Source: Ancrocorticia sp047501485 (lineage in GTDB: Bacteria; Actinomycetota; Actinomycetes; Actinomycetales; Actinomycetaceae). Taken from it: 64,000 nt of DNA. This document shows positions 41,298 through 49,469 of the stretch, in pieces. The notes below the pieces were generated by a model. That model had not been told where the DNA came from. It worked only from the letters and a program-made list of their open reading frames with translations, and did not search any database. A program made the translations under genes and the position numbers. The DNA lies in NCBI GenBank assembly GCA_047501485.1, contig JAZDRN010000007.1, positions 1 to 64,000 of the forward strand, read 5' to 3'. Numbering within the stretch: the first letter of the stretch is position 1; the number at the start of each line of letters is the position of its first letter.

Positions 41298-41453
41298 ATG
41301 ACAGACCATAGAAATGACGGCGACATGCGGGATATCAGCTGGCACAGCTACCTGGCCAAACTGAAGAGATGGTTCGAACGGTTCGTCGATAGAGCCATTC
41401 AGAAGGGCGAAGCAGATGGAGAGTGGTGGATACTCGATGATCCTGAACAATGA
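41298..41453 (+). CDS. Small hypothetical protein
   Basis: This is a possible 51-residue protein (MTDHRNDGDMRDISWHSYLA, then AKLKRWFERFVDRAIQKGEA and a WWILDD tail). A GGAGA sequence precedes the ATG at 41298 at good distance. The frame is open further upstream, but that part looks non-coding. The sequence is charged and amphipathic with no signal peptide. I do not recognise it. Confidence 0.4.
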   Translation: MTDHRNDGDMRDISWHSYLAKLKRWFERFVDRAIQKGEADGEWWILDDPEQ

Positions 41454-41524
41454 CCTGCCCTATGCTGGATCTGCGTCCGCTTTGATGGGATGGGCGAAGG
41501 TTCTCCTTCGAGGTCATCGCCCCT

Positions 41525-43516
41525 TCAGGACGCGTCGCGGTCCAGCAGCTCCATGAAGGTCGATATGAACTGTTCTGCACTGGTACCGCCGGCGATGAGT
41601 TTGTCGACCAAGGTGCCTTCCGCCAAGAAGTGCGTGATTTCGTCCAGCACGTCGCGGAAGGTCCTGCGGCCGTCCGGGCTGAGTGCGAACAAGAGGACGA
41701 GGTGAACCCGATCTGCGCCCCACTGCACGCCGTCGTTGCAGACAAGCGCCGCAATAGCGGTGCCGTTCGCGTCCATTCGCATGGAGTGCGGGATGGCGAA
41801 GTCTCCTCCGAACGCGGTGGAGGAGGCGCGCTCGCGATCCATCACGTCGTCGTAGAAGTGATCCCCCGTGTAACCGGCTTGAAGAAGCCGATCGGTCAGC
41901 TTCCTCAGCGCCTCTTCCTGCGTTAACGGGGCTTCGTGGCGGATGAAGAGGTCAGGATCGAGCAGTGTGGAAAGTGCCGTACGGATTCGACGTCGAACCG
42001 CCTTGTCACGTTCGGCCCGAACACTTTGTGCAACGTGGTCCAGATCTCCGCGTGAAGGCAGCGGGTGGACGAGGACGACACGGGCAGAAGCAGGGCCCGC
42101 GGGCGGGACGGTGGAGATGATGATGTCGGATGAGACCGATCCGAAATCGAAATCGATGCCCTGCGCAACCTGCTCGATGGCACCGACTCCCTTGACCGCT
42201 CTGCGAATCTGGTCGACCAGCTGGCTACCGACATCGTAATAGCGTGGGACGACGACCGTGATAGTGACCAGATCGCGCTCTTCGAGCGACGGCATCAGCT
42301 GCATTCCAAGGTGCAGCGCCAGGTAATCCAATTCGACAGGATCAATCTGGATACCGCAGCGCTCCTCGAGCGAGGAGGCAAAGCTCAGGGCGAAGTCATG
42401 AAGCAACGGATGGGAGCTCTTGAAGCCGACACCGAGCGGCGGAGGGAGCGGCGAACCGGCGGCCGAACGCAATAGCAGGCCCTGAACGTGCAACGCCATG
42501 TTGAGTGATCCCTTGGGAGAGGTCGCACCGATCGAGAAGTCCTGCGCGAGTTGGTTCAACAGCTCCTCCGTCATCCGGGCCACTTCTGGAGCGACGGGAG
42601 AGGCAGAATCGGCGACTAGCACCCCCGAGATACCTCGGACCACCAATAGGTCGCGCAGGCTCCGCTGCTCGGCCGGAGCCAGGTGAACTCCGCACACGTC
42701 CAGGACAGCCTGAGCACACGCGGAGACGAGGGAGTCCAGGACGTCGTCGTCGGGTGTTATTTGCGTGGGAGCCACCGCAGTTTCTTCTGAGTCAAACCCT
42801 GCACCACTTGACCCGACCCGGATATCCAGGCCGGGAAGTTCTGGCGAGGTCTGGTCCTCGCTCAGAGGGTGACCGCGCTGTGTACGGTCAATGGCGACGG
42901 CGGTGTGGAGCACGATGCTGGCCAGCGCGTACTCGGTCAACTCGGTGCCGTGTTCGCGAAAGACCTTTTCGAGTGCGCTACGCAAGCCTGCGATGTCGAT
43001 ATCGTGGAATTCTGAGACCATAGCGGACCATGTGCTGGGACCAAGCTCCTTCGAGGACCCATACAGGAACTGGCGCATGAGGCGGCGCCGCGATCCCTCG
43101 CTTCCCGCAAGTCGGATCGTGTCTTTTTCTCGTTCGATCCGAAGGTCATACTGCTTCAGCATCTGACGCGCCCGGCCAAGATCCGTCTCAATGGTCGAGT
43201 CACTGACGAACAGCGCCTCTGCCAGGTCATGAACGTTGATCGGAGCGTCGGAGGAAACGAGAGTCGTGCAGATACTGGCCAGCCGCTTCTCCGGGGTGTG
43301 GGGCTCATGGGACACCTGACCAAGGCCGCGGTTGAGGTCGAGCGAGTAGCCGTGCGGCGATGAGACGACCGGCAGGCCATCCCGACGCAGATCGTGAATG
43401 AGCGTTCGAACAGTCCGACTTGAGACCATCAGGCGCGACGCCAGTGTCTTGCCTGTGAGGGGCTTATTCGCTCTCGTCAGAATGTCCAGGAGCGCGTCCT
43501 GACGCGAGGGACTCAT
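41525..43516 (-). CDS. LicR/MtlR-type PRD transcriptional activator with EIIB and EIIA domains
   Basis: The 663-residue protein shows an N-terminal HTH (MSPSRQDALLDILTRANKPL), a second Mga-like HTH (LASICTTLVSSDAPINVHDL then AEALFVSDSTIETDL), and two PRD modules. PRD1 lies about 175-280; PRD2, about 300-400, has LHLGMQLMPSLEERD near its end. An EIIB-like domain (about 410-500) and a PTS EIIA domain (about 520-655, with FGGDFAIPHSM, whose histidine is the phospho site) follow. Such activators are switched by PTS phosphorylation of the PRDs. It is divergent from the PTS operon at 44032, its obvious target, across 515 bp. The start at 43516 has AAAGGG upstream. Confidence 0.9.
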   Translation of the reverse strand: MSPSRQDALLDILTRANKPLTGKTLASRLMVSSRTVRTLIHDLRRDGLPVVSSPHGYSLDLNRGLGQVSHEPHTPEKRLASICTTLVSSDAPINVHDLAEALFVSDSTIETDLGRARQMLKQYDLRIEREKDTIRLAGSEGSRRRLMRQFLYGSSKELGPSTWSAMVSEFHDIDIAGLRSALEKVFREHGTELTEYALASIVLHTAVAIDRTQRGHPLSEDQTSPELPGLDIRVGSSGAGFDSEETAVAPTQITPDDDVLDSLVSACAQAVLDVCGVHLAPAEQRSLRDLLVVRGISGVLVADSASPVAPEVARMTEELLNQLAQDFSIGATSPKGSLNMALHVQGLLLRSAAGSPLPPPLGVGFKSSHPLLHDFALSFASSLEERCGIQIDPVELDYLALHLGMQLMPSLEERDLVTITVVVPRYYDVGSQLVDQIRRAVKGVGAIEQVAQGIDFDFGSVSSDIIISTVPPAGPASARVVLVHPLPSRGDLDHVAQSVRAERDKAVRRRIRTALSTLLDPDLFIRHEAPLTQEEALRKLTDRLLQAGYTGDHFYDDVMDRERASSTAFGGDFAIPHSMRMDANGTAIAALVCNDGVQWGADRVHLVLLFALSPDGRRTFRDVLDEITHFLAEGTLVDKLIAGGTSAEQFISTFMELLDRDAS

Positions 43517-43780
43517 ACGGACCCTTTGGATAGCACGAGATGCCCGGATTCGCTCATTTTTCCACTGCCGCCCTCCGTGTCGATCAAACACGCCCTTGCG
43601 TTCTGCGAGGTCATTGGCCCGCTGCCGACGCCGTAACTCTATCGACGCCAGCAAAAGTTCAACACTAGTCCTGCTTCCTCCAGCTAGGAAGCTTCCGGGC
43701 TCTCGCGCCTATCACCGCAAGATCGACCCGGACCCGAGGGCGCTACTTGCGCCGTGACGCAGTACGAGGTTTCGCGGATT

Positions 43781-43855
43781 GGAGTGCACGGCTGAGGAGT
43801 GCACGGCTGAGGAGTGCACGGCTGAGGAGTGCACGGCTGAGGAGTGCACGGCCGA
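43781..43855. repeat. 15-bp tandem repeat in the regulator/PTS intergenic region
   Basis: The unit GGAGTGCACGGCTGA is repeated at 43781, 43796, 43811 and 43826, with a variant (GGCCGA) at 43841. Two further related words TTGGAGTGTGCGGCGGA and TTGGAGTGCACGGAA follow to about 43885. Each full unit holds the palindrome GTGCAC. It sits in the 515-bp gap (43517-44031) between the PRD activator and the PTS operon it should control, so regulator binding is conceivable. A hypervariable spacer without function is the alternative. The rest of the gap shows only the RBS AAGGGGA before 44032. Confidence 0.85.
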
Positions 43856-44031
43856 TTGGAGTGTGCGGCGGATTGGAGTGCACGGAAGCCGGCTTCCTAC
43901 TAGGAGGAAGGTAATCCGATGGTGCGAGGCGGCGGCCAAGCCGTACCTTTACTGTGAGCTGGCGAGGCTGTCAGATTTCCGCGCGTCATGGAACCAAAAC
44001 GCGTGTCACAGGTGCGACCGAAGGGGACAGC

Positions 44032-44361
44032 ATGTCCGACTCAAGCGACTACGAAGTCGCATTCCAGATCATCAGCACGGCAGGGAACGCGAAATCGGAT
44101 TCGATGATCGCGATCCGCGAGGCCCGCGCCGGTGACTTCACTGCCGCCAAGGAGGCACTCGAGCGGGCCGATGAATCACTGCACGAGGCTCACCGTGCCC
44201 AGACCAAGCTGCTGACCGAGGAAGCTCGTGGCAACAAGGTCAAGCTCAACATCATCCTTATTCACGCCCAGGATCACCTCATGGGATCGATCCTGCTACG
44301 CGACCTTGCCGAGGAGTTCATCGAGATTCACAAGGCGCTACAAGACAAAAAGGAGGACTGA
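44032..44361 (+). CDS. PTS lactose/cellobiose-family EIIA component
   Basis: The 109-residue all-helical protein belongs to the Lac family of IIA proteins. Its features are YEVAFQIISTAGNAKSDSM, EARAGDFTAAKEALERADES, LHEAHRAQTKLL, and the phosphorylated histidine in IILIHAQDHLMGSILL (about residues 75-90). It passes phosphate from HPr to the IIB protein encoded at 47225. It is the first gene of the operon; the 6-phospho-beta-glucosidase starts 2 bp after its stop. Confidence 0.93.
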   Translation: MSDSSDYEVAFQIISTAGNAKSDSMIAIREARAGDFTAAKEALERADESLHEAHRAQTKLLTEEARGNKVKLNIILIHAQDHLMGSILLRDLAEEFIEIHKALQDKKED

Positions 44362-44363
44362 TC

Positions 44364-45764
44364 ATGAAACGACAGTTCCCGGAGGACTTCCTATGGGGAG
44401 CCTCATGTTCGGCGCACCAAACCGAGGGTGCGTGGGACGAGGATGGAAAGGGCCTGACCGTTCAGGACACTAGGCCTCGCGACAATCACGAGATCGCTGA
44501 CTTCACGTCGGCTGTGGACTTCTACCACCGCTATCGCGAGGACATCGCGTTGCTGGCTGAGATGGGAGCGAAGATATTCCGCTTCTCGATCTCATGGGCG
44601 CGCATCCTGCCCGCCGGAACGGGGGAGATCAACCAAGCAGGCCTGGATCACTACAATGACGTGATCAATACGTGCCTTGAGTTCGGCGTCGAACCAATGA
44701 TCACCCTGTACCACTTCGATCTGCCGCAGGCGCTGCAGGACCGGGGCGGTTGGGATTCACGCGAGATAGTCGAGGCCTTCGCCGAGTATTCGCGCATCGT
44801 CTTCGAGGCCTACGGCGACCGGGTGCAGCGCTGGCTCACCATCAACGAACCCAACATCATGCTCCTCGTCGACAAGAAGATCCTCGGTGTAGAGATTCCT
44901 CTTGAGCGGAAGTATCAGCAGTTCCACCACCTGATGATCGCGGAGAAGAAGGCGTTCAAACTGTGTCACGAACTGGTGCCCGGCGGCCAGATCGGCCCCG
45001 TCCCGAACATCTCGATCGTCTACCCGGCATCCTCCAAGCCCAAGGACTACCGCGCCTCGCTGTACTTCAACGCGATCCGCAACTGGGCGTACTTGGATTT
45101 CTCGTGCCGCGGCGTCTACAACCCGCTCCTTCTCAACTACTTGAAGCAGAAGGGCCTGACCATCGATGTCACGGATGAAGATCGGGAGCTCATGGCGAAC
45201 GAGAAGCCGGACTTCGTCGCAATGAACTACTACACCTCGGTGACTGTCGAGTATCCCGAGAATGCGGAGAACATGACGGACGGCATCAGCGATCAGCAGT
45301 CTGAGGACATCATGGATGCCGGGTTCTTCAAGGGCTTCACCAACCCTAACCTGAGCAAGACCGAGTTCGCATGGACGATCGATCCGGACGGCATGCTCAA
45401 CACGCTCTTGGCGATCGAGGATCGGTACTCGATACCGATCGTGATCACGGAGAACGGCCTAGGCGCGTACGACGAACTGACGCCCGAAGGCACGATCGAG
45501 GACGACTACCGCATCGACTACTATCGCAAGCACCTCACCAAGTGCCAGGAAGCGATCGAGGCGGGTGTGCAGCTGATCGGATACAGCCCGTGGTCGGCCA
45601 TGGACCTCATCAGCGTCCATGAGGGGATCCGCAAGCGGTATGGGTTCCTTTTTGTTGACCGAGACGAGAAGGATGCGAAGGAAATGGCTCGCTATCCCAA
45701 GAAGAGCTACTACTGGTACCAGAACGTCATCGCTGACAATGCGGTCGACGACGGAGAGGAGTAG
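44364..45764 (+). CDS. 6-phospho-beta-glucosidase (GH1)
   Basis: The 466-residue TIM-barrel glycosidase has the family 1 opening FPEDFLWGASCSAHQTEGAW, acid/base TINEPN (about 164-169), and nucleophile VITENGLG (about 359-366). The phosphate-binding stretch is MDLISVHEGIRKRYGFLFVD, where Ser, Lys and Tyr mark enzymes for 6-phospho sugars rather than free glucosides. It hydrolyses the phosphorylated disaccharide delivered by the PTS to glucose and glucose 6-phosphate. The RBS GGAGG lies inside the end of the IIA gene. The IIC gene follows 9 bp downstream. Confidence 0.93.
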   Translation: MKRQFPEDFLWGASCSAHQTEGAWDEDGKGLTVQDTRPRDNHEIADFTSAVDFYHRYREDIALLAEMGAKIFRFSISWARILPAGTGEINQAGLDHYNDVINTCLEFGVEPMITLYHFDLPQALQDRGGWDSREIVEAFAEYSRIVFEAYGDRVQRWLTINEPNIMLLVDKKILGVEIPLERKYQQFHHLMIAEKKAFKLCHELVPGGQIGPVPNISIVYPASSKPKDYRASLYFNAIRNWAYLDFSCRGVYNPLLLNYLKQKGLTIDVTDEDRELMANEKPDFVAMNYYTSVTVEYPENAENMTDGISDQQSEDIMDAGFFKGFTNPNLSKTEFAWTIDPDGMLNTLLAIEDRYSIPIVITENGLGAYDELTPEGTIEDDYRIDYYRKHLTKCQEAIEAGVQLIGYSPWSAMDLISVHEGIRKRYGFLFVDRDEKDAKEMARYPKKSYYWYQNVIADNAVDDGEE

Positions 45765-45773
45765 TCACTTACG

Positions 45774-47147
45774 ATGGAAAAGATATTCGCTCTCCTAGAG
45801 AATCATCTGATGGGGCCACTCAGCAAGGTGGCCAACACTCGGATCATCCGAGCTCTGATGAACGCCGGTCTCGCGACCGTCCCCTTCACGATCGTCAGCT
45901 CGATCTTCCTGCTGATCAACAACCTTCCGATGATCATCCCGCCGTTGGCGGAGTTCTTCGAGAACACGATCCTCAACTACTCGGACCTGTACTCCGTGGG
46001 CAATACGATGGCCCTCGGCTCGATCGCCATCTACTACGTGCTCGCATTCGCCTACTACTTGACGACCGAGTACAAAGAAGACGTACCCAAGATGGACCAG
46101 TTCACCGGTACCATCCTGGCGCTGTACGCCTTCCTGATGACGGTTGTCCAGGTCCGCTTCGAGGATGGCAAGGCCGTATTGTTCGCCGAAGAGAGCGAAA
46201 ACGGCATCGTCTATAACGGCATCGGACTAGGCAATTGGATCACCCGTTTCGGCGGTACCGGCATCTTCATCGGTATCGTGGTCACTTTCCTGGCGATTCG
46301 CCTGTACCGCTGGTGTGTCAAGAACAACATCACGATCAAGATGCCCGCGGGTGTTCCGGCCGGTGTCTCCCGTGCTTTCGCCTCGCTGCTGCCCGCCATC
46401 TTCATCGCGTTCATGATGATTGCGATCAACGGTGTCCTCGCGATCTTCGGCACGGATATCCACGGTCTGCTCTCCAGACCATTCGCATTCGTGCAGCATC
46501 TGACGGGAAGCCTCGGCGGCATGATCGTCATCATGTTGCTGGTCCACCTGCTCTGGATCATCGGTGTTCACGGCACCTCGATCGTGATCAACTCCTTCGT
46601 CAACCCGATCCTGTTGGTCGCGCTCACCGAGAACATGGAGGGCGGCACGAATATCTTCGCGGGCGACTTCAAGAACATGTTCGTCTTCATCGGCGGTGCG
46701 GGTGCCACGCTCGGCTTGGTGATCTGTATGTTGATCTGGGCCAAGTCCGCTCAGCTCAAGACGCTGTCGAGGGCCGGCGCTCTGCCGTCGCTGTTCAACA
46801 TCAATGAGCCGATCATCTTCGGCGCCCCGATTGTCTACAACCCCTACCTGGCGATCCCGTTCGTCGTCGTACCACTGATCACGACGTGCACAACGTACTT
46901 CGCGATCAGCTGGGGCCTCGTCGACAAGGTCGTCGCTGCGATCCCGTGGATTTCGCCCGTCGGCGTCGGCGGGTTCCTGGGAACCGGTGGCGGATTCACA
47001 GCCATACTCTTGGCTCTGCTGAACCTCGCGATCTCCATGATTTGCTACTTCCCGTTCATGAAGATGTACGACTCGAAGTTGTACGCCCAGGAGCAGGAGA
47101 CGGCAAGGCTGGAAGAAGAGGCGGCAAAGGCCGCGACAACTGACTAG
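45774..47147 (+). CDS. PTS EIIC permease, cellobiose/lactose family
   Basis: The 457-residue protein is a multi-pass membrane protein with the Lac-family IIC pattern: FALLENHLMGPLSKVANTRI at the start, TVPFTIVSSIFLLINNLP, IAIYYVLAFAYYL, LLWIIGVHGTSIVINSFVNP, FNINEPIIFGAPIVYNPYLA (substrate loop) and VGVGGFLGTGG. The C-terminal EEAAK-rich tail is cytoplasmic. It imports and phosphorylates beta-glucosides such as cellobiose with IIA and IIB from the same operon. A 77-bp gap with an RBS AAGGAGAAG leads to the IIB gene. Confidence 0.93.
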   Translation: MEKIFALLENHLMGPLSKVANTRIIRALMNAGLATVPFTIVSSIFLLINNLPMIIPPLAEFFENTILNYSDLYSVGNTMALGSIAIYYVLAFAYYLTTEYKEDVPKMDQFTGTILALYAFLMTVVQVRFEDGKAVLFAEESENGIVYNGIGLGNWITRFGGTGIFIGIVVTFLAIRLYRWCVKNNITIKMPAGVPAGVSRAFASLLPAIFIAFMMIAINGVLAIFGTDIHGLLSRPFAFVQHLTGSLGGMIVIMLLVHLLWIIGVHGTSIVINSFVNPILLVALTENMEGGTNIFAGDFKNMFVFIGGAGATLGLVICMLIWAKSAQLKTLSRAGALPSLFNINEPIIFGAPIVYNPYLAIPFVVVPLITTCTTYFAISWGLVDKVVAAIPWISPVGVGGFLGTGGGFTAILLALLNLAISMICYFPFMKMYDSKLYAQEQETARLEEEAAKAATTD

Positions 47148-47224
47148 ACCGATGGCTGCGGGGTTGCTTTAGTGCAGCCCCGCAACCAAACTTTGATGCG
47201 AACCAGAAATTGAAGGAGAAGAAC

Positions 47225-47521
47225 ATGAAAGTACTACTCATCTGCTCAGCGGGCATGTCCACCAGCATGCTCGTGAACAACATGCTCAAGGTTGCGGAGC
47301 CGGGCGACGTCGTCGAGGCCCTCCCATTCGGCGAGTTGGAGGCGAAGATCGACGATTACGACGTCATCCTGCTGGGTCCTCAGATCCGTTTCAAGCTCGA
47401 CGAGGTCAAGAAGACCGCTGCGGAGCACGGCAAGCCGGCCGATGTCATCGACATGCGGGTCTACGGGATGATGAATGGCGAGGCGGCCATGAAGCAGGCG
47501 CGCGAGCTACTGGGAAAGTAG
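47225..47521 (+). CDS. PTS lactose/cellobiose-family EIIB component
   Basis: The 98-residue protein begins MKVLLICSAGMSTSMLVNNM, with Cys7 the phosphorylated residue in the typical C-SAGMSTS loop. LPFGELEAKIDDYDVILLGP and VIDMRVYGMMNGEAA complete the IIB fold. The ATG at 47225 lies 7 bp after GAAGGAGAAG. It is the last gene of the operon IIA-glucosidase-IIC-IIB, comparable in content to B. subtilis licBCAH. Confidence 0.93.
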   Translation: MKVLLICSAGMSTSMLVNNMLKVAEPGDVVEALPFGELEAKIDDYDVILLGPQIRFKLDEVKKTAAEHGKPADVIDMRVYGMMNGEAAMKQARELLGK

Positions 47522-47563
47522 CCCGTGGGAGGGGGGAGCTTTTCGGCTGGGCCTGTGTCTGAC

Positions 47564-47716
47564 GGCTTAGCCTGTCTGCCGGTCGAGTCTGACTGATGGC
47601 TTAGCCTGTCTGCCTGCTGGGCCTGGCCGCCAAGACGAAACTCCATTCGCTCTCAAACCCCAGTCTCTTTAGAGATGAGTGCCCCGGTCCGGGTTTTCAC
47701 AATCCGAACCGGGGCA
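47564..47716 (+). terminator. Short direct repeat and terminator hairpin after the PTS operon
   Basis: GGCTTAGCCTGTCTGCC is repeated at 47564-47580 and 47598-47614. Downstream, TGCCCCGGT...CGG at 47680 pairs with CCG...ACCGGGGCA ending at 47716, around a loop holding GTTTTCAC; ATTTGC follows. It is a good bidirectional terminator candidate. The gap from 47717 to 48045 holds nothing I can support. Confidence 0.7.
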
Positions 47717-48045
47717 TTTGCATGCTCTCTCCTTTGGGAAACAAGGTCCGGCTGCAATCTTGGCGAACGCGGTGCCCTGTTCGGTGGCCGAGTAGATACC
47801 GAGCACGAGTAGGCCAGCAGTCCGGCATGCAGGCCAACAATCGGGTCTTCGATGGGGCTCGTGGGAGAGTGAGATATTTCCAAGTGAATCCGAGATCGGC
47901 GTGCACTTAGCAGCGTGCACTCAGCAGCGTGGGCCCAAGGGCCTCACTTCCTCGGAGCAATACTCCGTAGCATTATTACTAGCCGATGACGCTATTGCCA
48001 ACCGCCGGATTTATTTGATTCTTTTTCGCGACCTTCGTTCTTCAG

Positions 48046-48294
48046 TTGATCGACGACGACGAGGGCCTTACCCGGTCTTTTGCGAGCTTGCGGAAGTGCC
48101 TGGGTCCCTTCCCCGAATCTGATACCCCTGAGACCAAGATTCTGGTCGACATTTTCCTCTCAGGGCTCGTCGCCCCGATGAGACATTCGGAAGCGGTACA
48201 CATGAGCGACGCGGTGATCCGTGAAGCAATCGTCGATAGTGGTCGCGCGCTCATCAGGGGTGAGGCAATCGCCCTGTGTTCGTGCGGCTCCTGA
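48046..48294 (+). CDS. Short open frame, possible gene fragment
   Basis: This frame of about 82 codons reads LTRSFASLRKCLGPFP, ETKILVDIFLSGLVAPMRHS and EAVHMSDAVIREAIVDSGRA. Its balanced amino-acid use looks protein-like, but there is no good start or RBS, and a TGA precedes it in frame. It may be the 3' remnant of a lost gene, perhaps a regulator; I cannot assign a family. Confidence 0.3.
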   Translation: MIDDDEGLTRSFASLRKCLGPFPESDTPETKILVDIFLSGLVAPMRHSEAVHMSDAVIREAIVDSGRALIRGEAIALCSCGS

Positions 48295-48350
48295 TCCTTT
48301 CCACCACATAGCTGAATGAGAAACACACCGAACAAGAGATGCGAGGAACG

Positions 48351-49337
48351 ATGATGGAGAAAGAAGTACTTGTCATTGGGGGAAACGGCCTACTTGGATT
48401 GCATTCGGTCCAGGTTCTCCTGAACCGGGGATACAAGGTGAGCTCATTGGCGTTACCGCCAAAGCCCGGTCAGGCGTCCCTTCCCGATGAAGTCGATGCC
48501 CATTGGGCCGGCCTGGAAGATATGAGTGACGACCAGGTACGTGATTTGCTCCGTGGGAGATACGCCGTCTTCTTCGCCATCGGTCAGGATGAGCGCACGG
48601 TTCCGCCAGCTCCGGCCTCCGAATTCTTCTACAAGGCCAATGTACTGCCTACGCAAAGGGTTGCGCGCTTGGCTCGTGAATGCGGCGTTGAGAAGTTCGT
48701 CCTCTTCGGGTCCTACACCGCCGAGTTCGCCGATCGCTGGCCTGATCTGGATTATCGAGGCCGCAACGGCTACCCGCGTACCCGCCTGCTCCAGGAAGAG
48801 GTGGCGATCATGGAGGGCGGCCCGGAAATGGATGTGACTGTCCTCCGCCTTCCCTACCTTTTTGGATTGGTTGAGGGGCAGCGCCCGCTGTGGCAGTTCG
48901 TCATCGACCAGGTCCGCACGCAGGAGAATCCGGCGGTGCTCCCGGGGTCCACATCCTCGGCAACAGCGCGTCAGGTAGGGCAGGCCGCTGTGGGAGCGAT
49001 GGAGAATGGTGCCCACGGCACAAAGTACCCGCTGAACACCTACAACCTTTCCTACCTGGAGCTTTACCGGCTCGCCTGCCAGGCAATCGGCAAGGATCCA
49101 GACTCGGTCGTGGTGGTTCTGCTGGAATCCGTCATGCCCACCTACGAAGAGCTCCAGCGCCAAACTGACGAGGCCGGGGTGGAGCATGGCATTCATCTCC
49201 CGGATACCGCACGATTCCAGGCGCGCGACGCCGTCAGCGATTTCGAGGCCGGGGCCGAACTTGGCCTCGAAGACGACGATGTTGTCGCAGCCATCCGCGA
49301 GACTTTCGCCTGGTGCGTCAACAATCCGGCGAACTAG
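48351..49337 (+). CDS. NAD(P)-binding, epimerase/dehydratase-like protein
   Basis: The 328-residue extended-SDR-type protein has an N-terminal Rossmann motif EVLVIGGNGLLGLHSVQVLL (GGNGLLG at about 9-15), a fold core FVLFGSYTAEFAD, and a Y-x3-R (YPRTR) at the place of the usual catalytic YxxxK. The VLRLPYLFGLVEG segment follows. The catalytic lysine seems replaced by Arg or Leu, so it may be an atypical enzyme or a binding protein. Start ATGATG at 48351 follows GAGGAACG. It is a single gene. Confidence 0.82.
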   Translation: MMEKEVLVIGGNGLLGLHSVQVLLNRGYKVSSLALPPKPGQASLPDEVDAHWAGLEDMSDDQVRDLLRGRYAVFFAIGQDERTVPPAPASEFFYKANVLPTQRVARLARECGVEKFVLFGSYTAEFADRWPDLDYRGRNGYPRTRLLQEEVAIMEGGPEMDVTVLRLPYLFGLVEGQRPLWQFVIDQVRTQENPAVLPGSTSSATARQVGQAAVGAMENGAHGTKYPLNTYNLSYLELYRLACQAIGKDPDSVVVVLLESVMPTYEELQRQTDEAGVEHGIHLPDTARFQARDAVSDFEAGAELGLEDDDVVAAIRETFAWCVNNPAN

Positions 49338-49469
49338 CCTGATCCGGGATGGTGGCGTCGTGGGGCGCTTCCGTGGGCTCGGCAGGCTAGCCTGGTGCAG
49401 GTGCCCGCAGCGCCATCGTTGTATTTGGTTGGGGGGCCAGGCCACGTCTCGAGAGCAGAAATCCACCGC

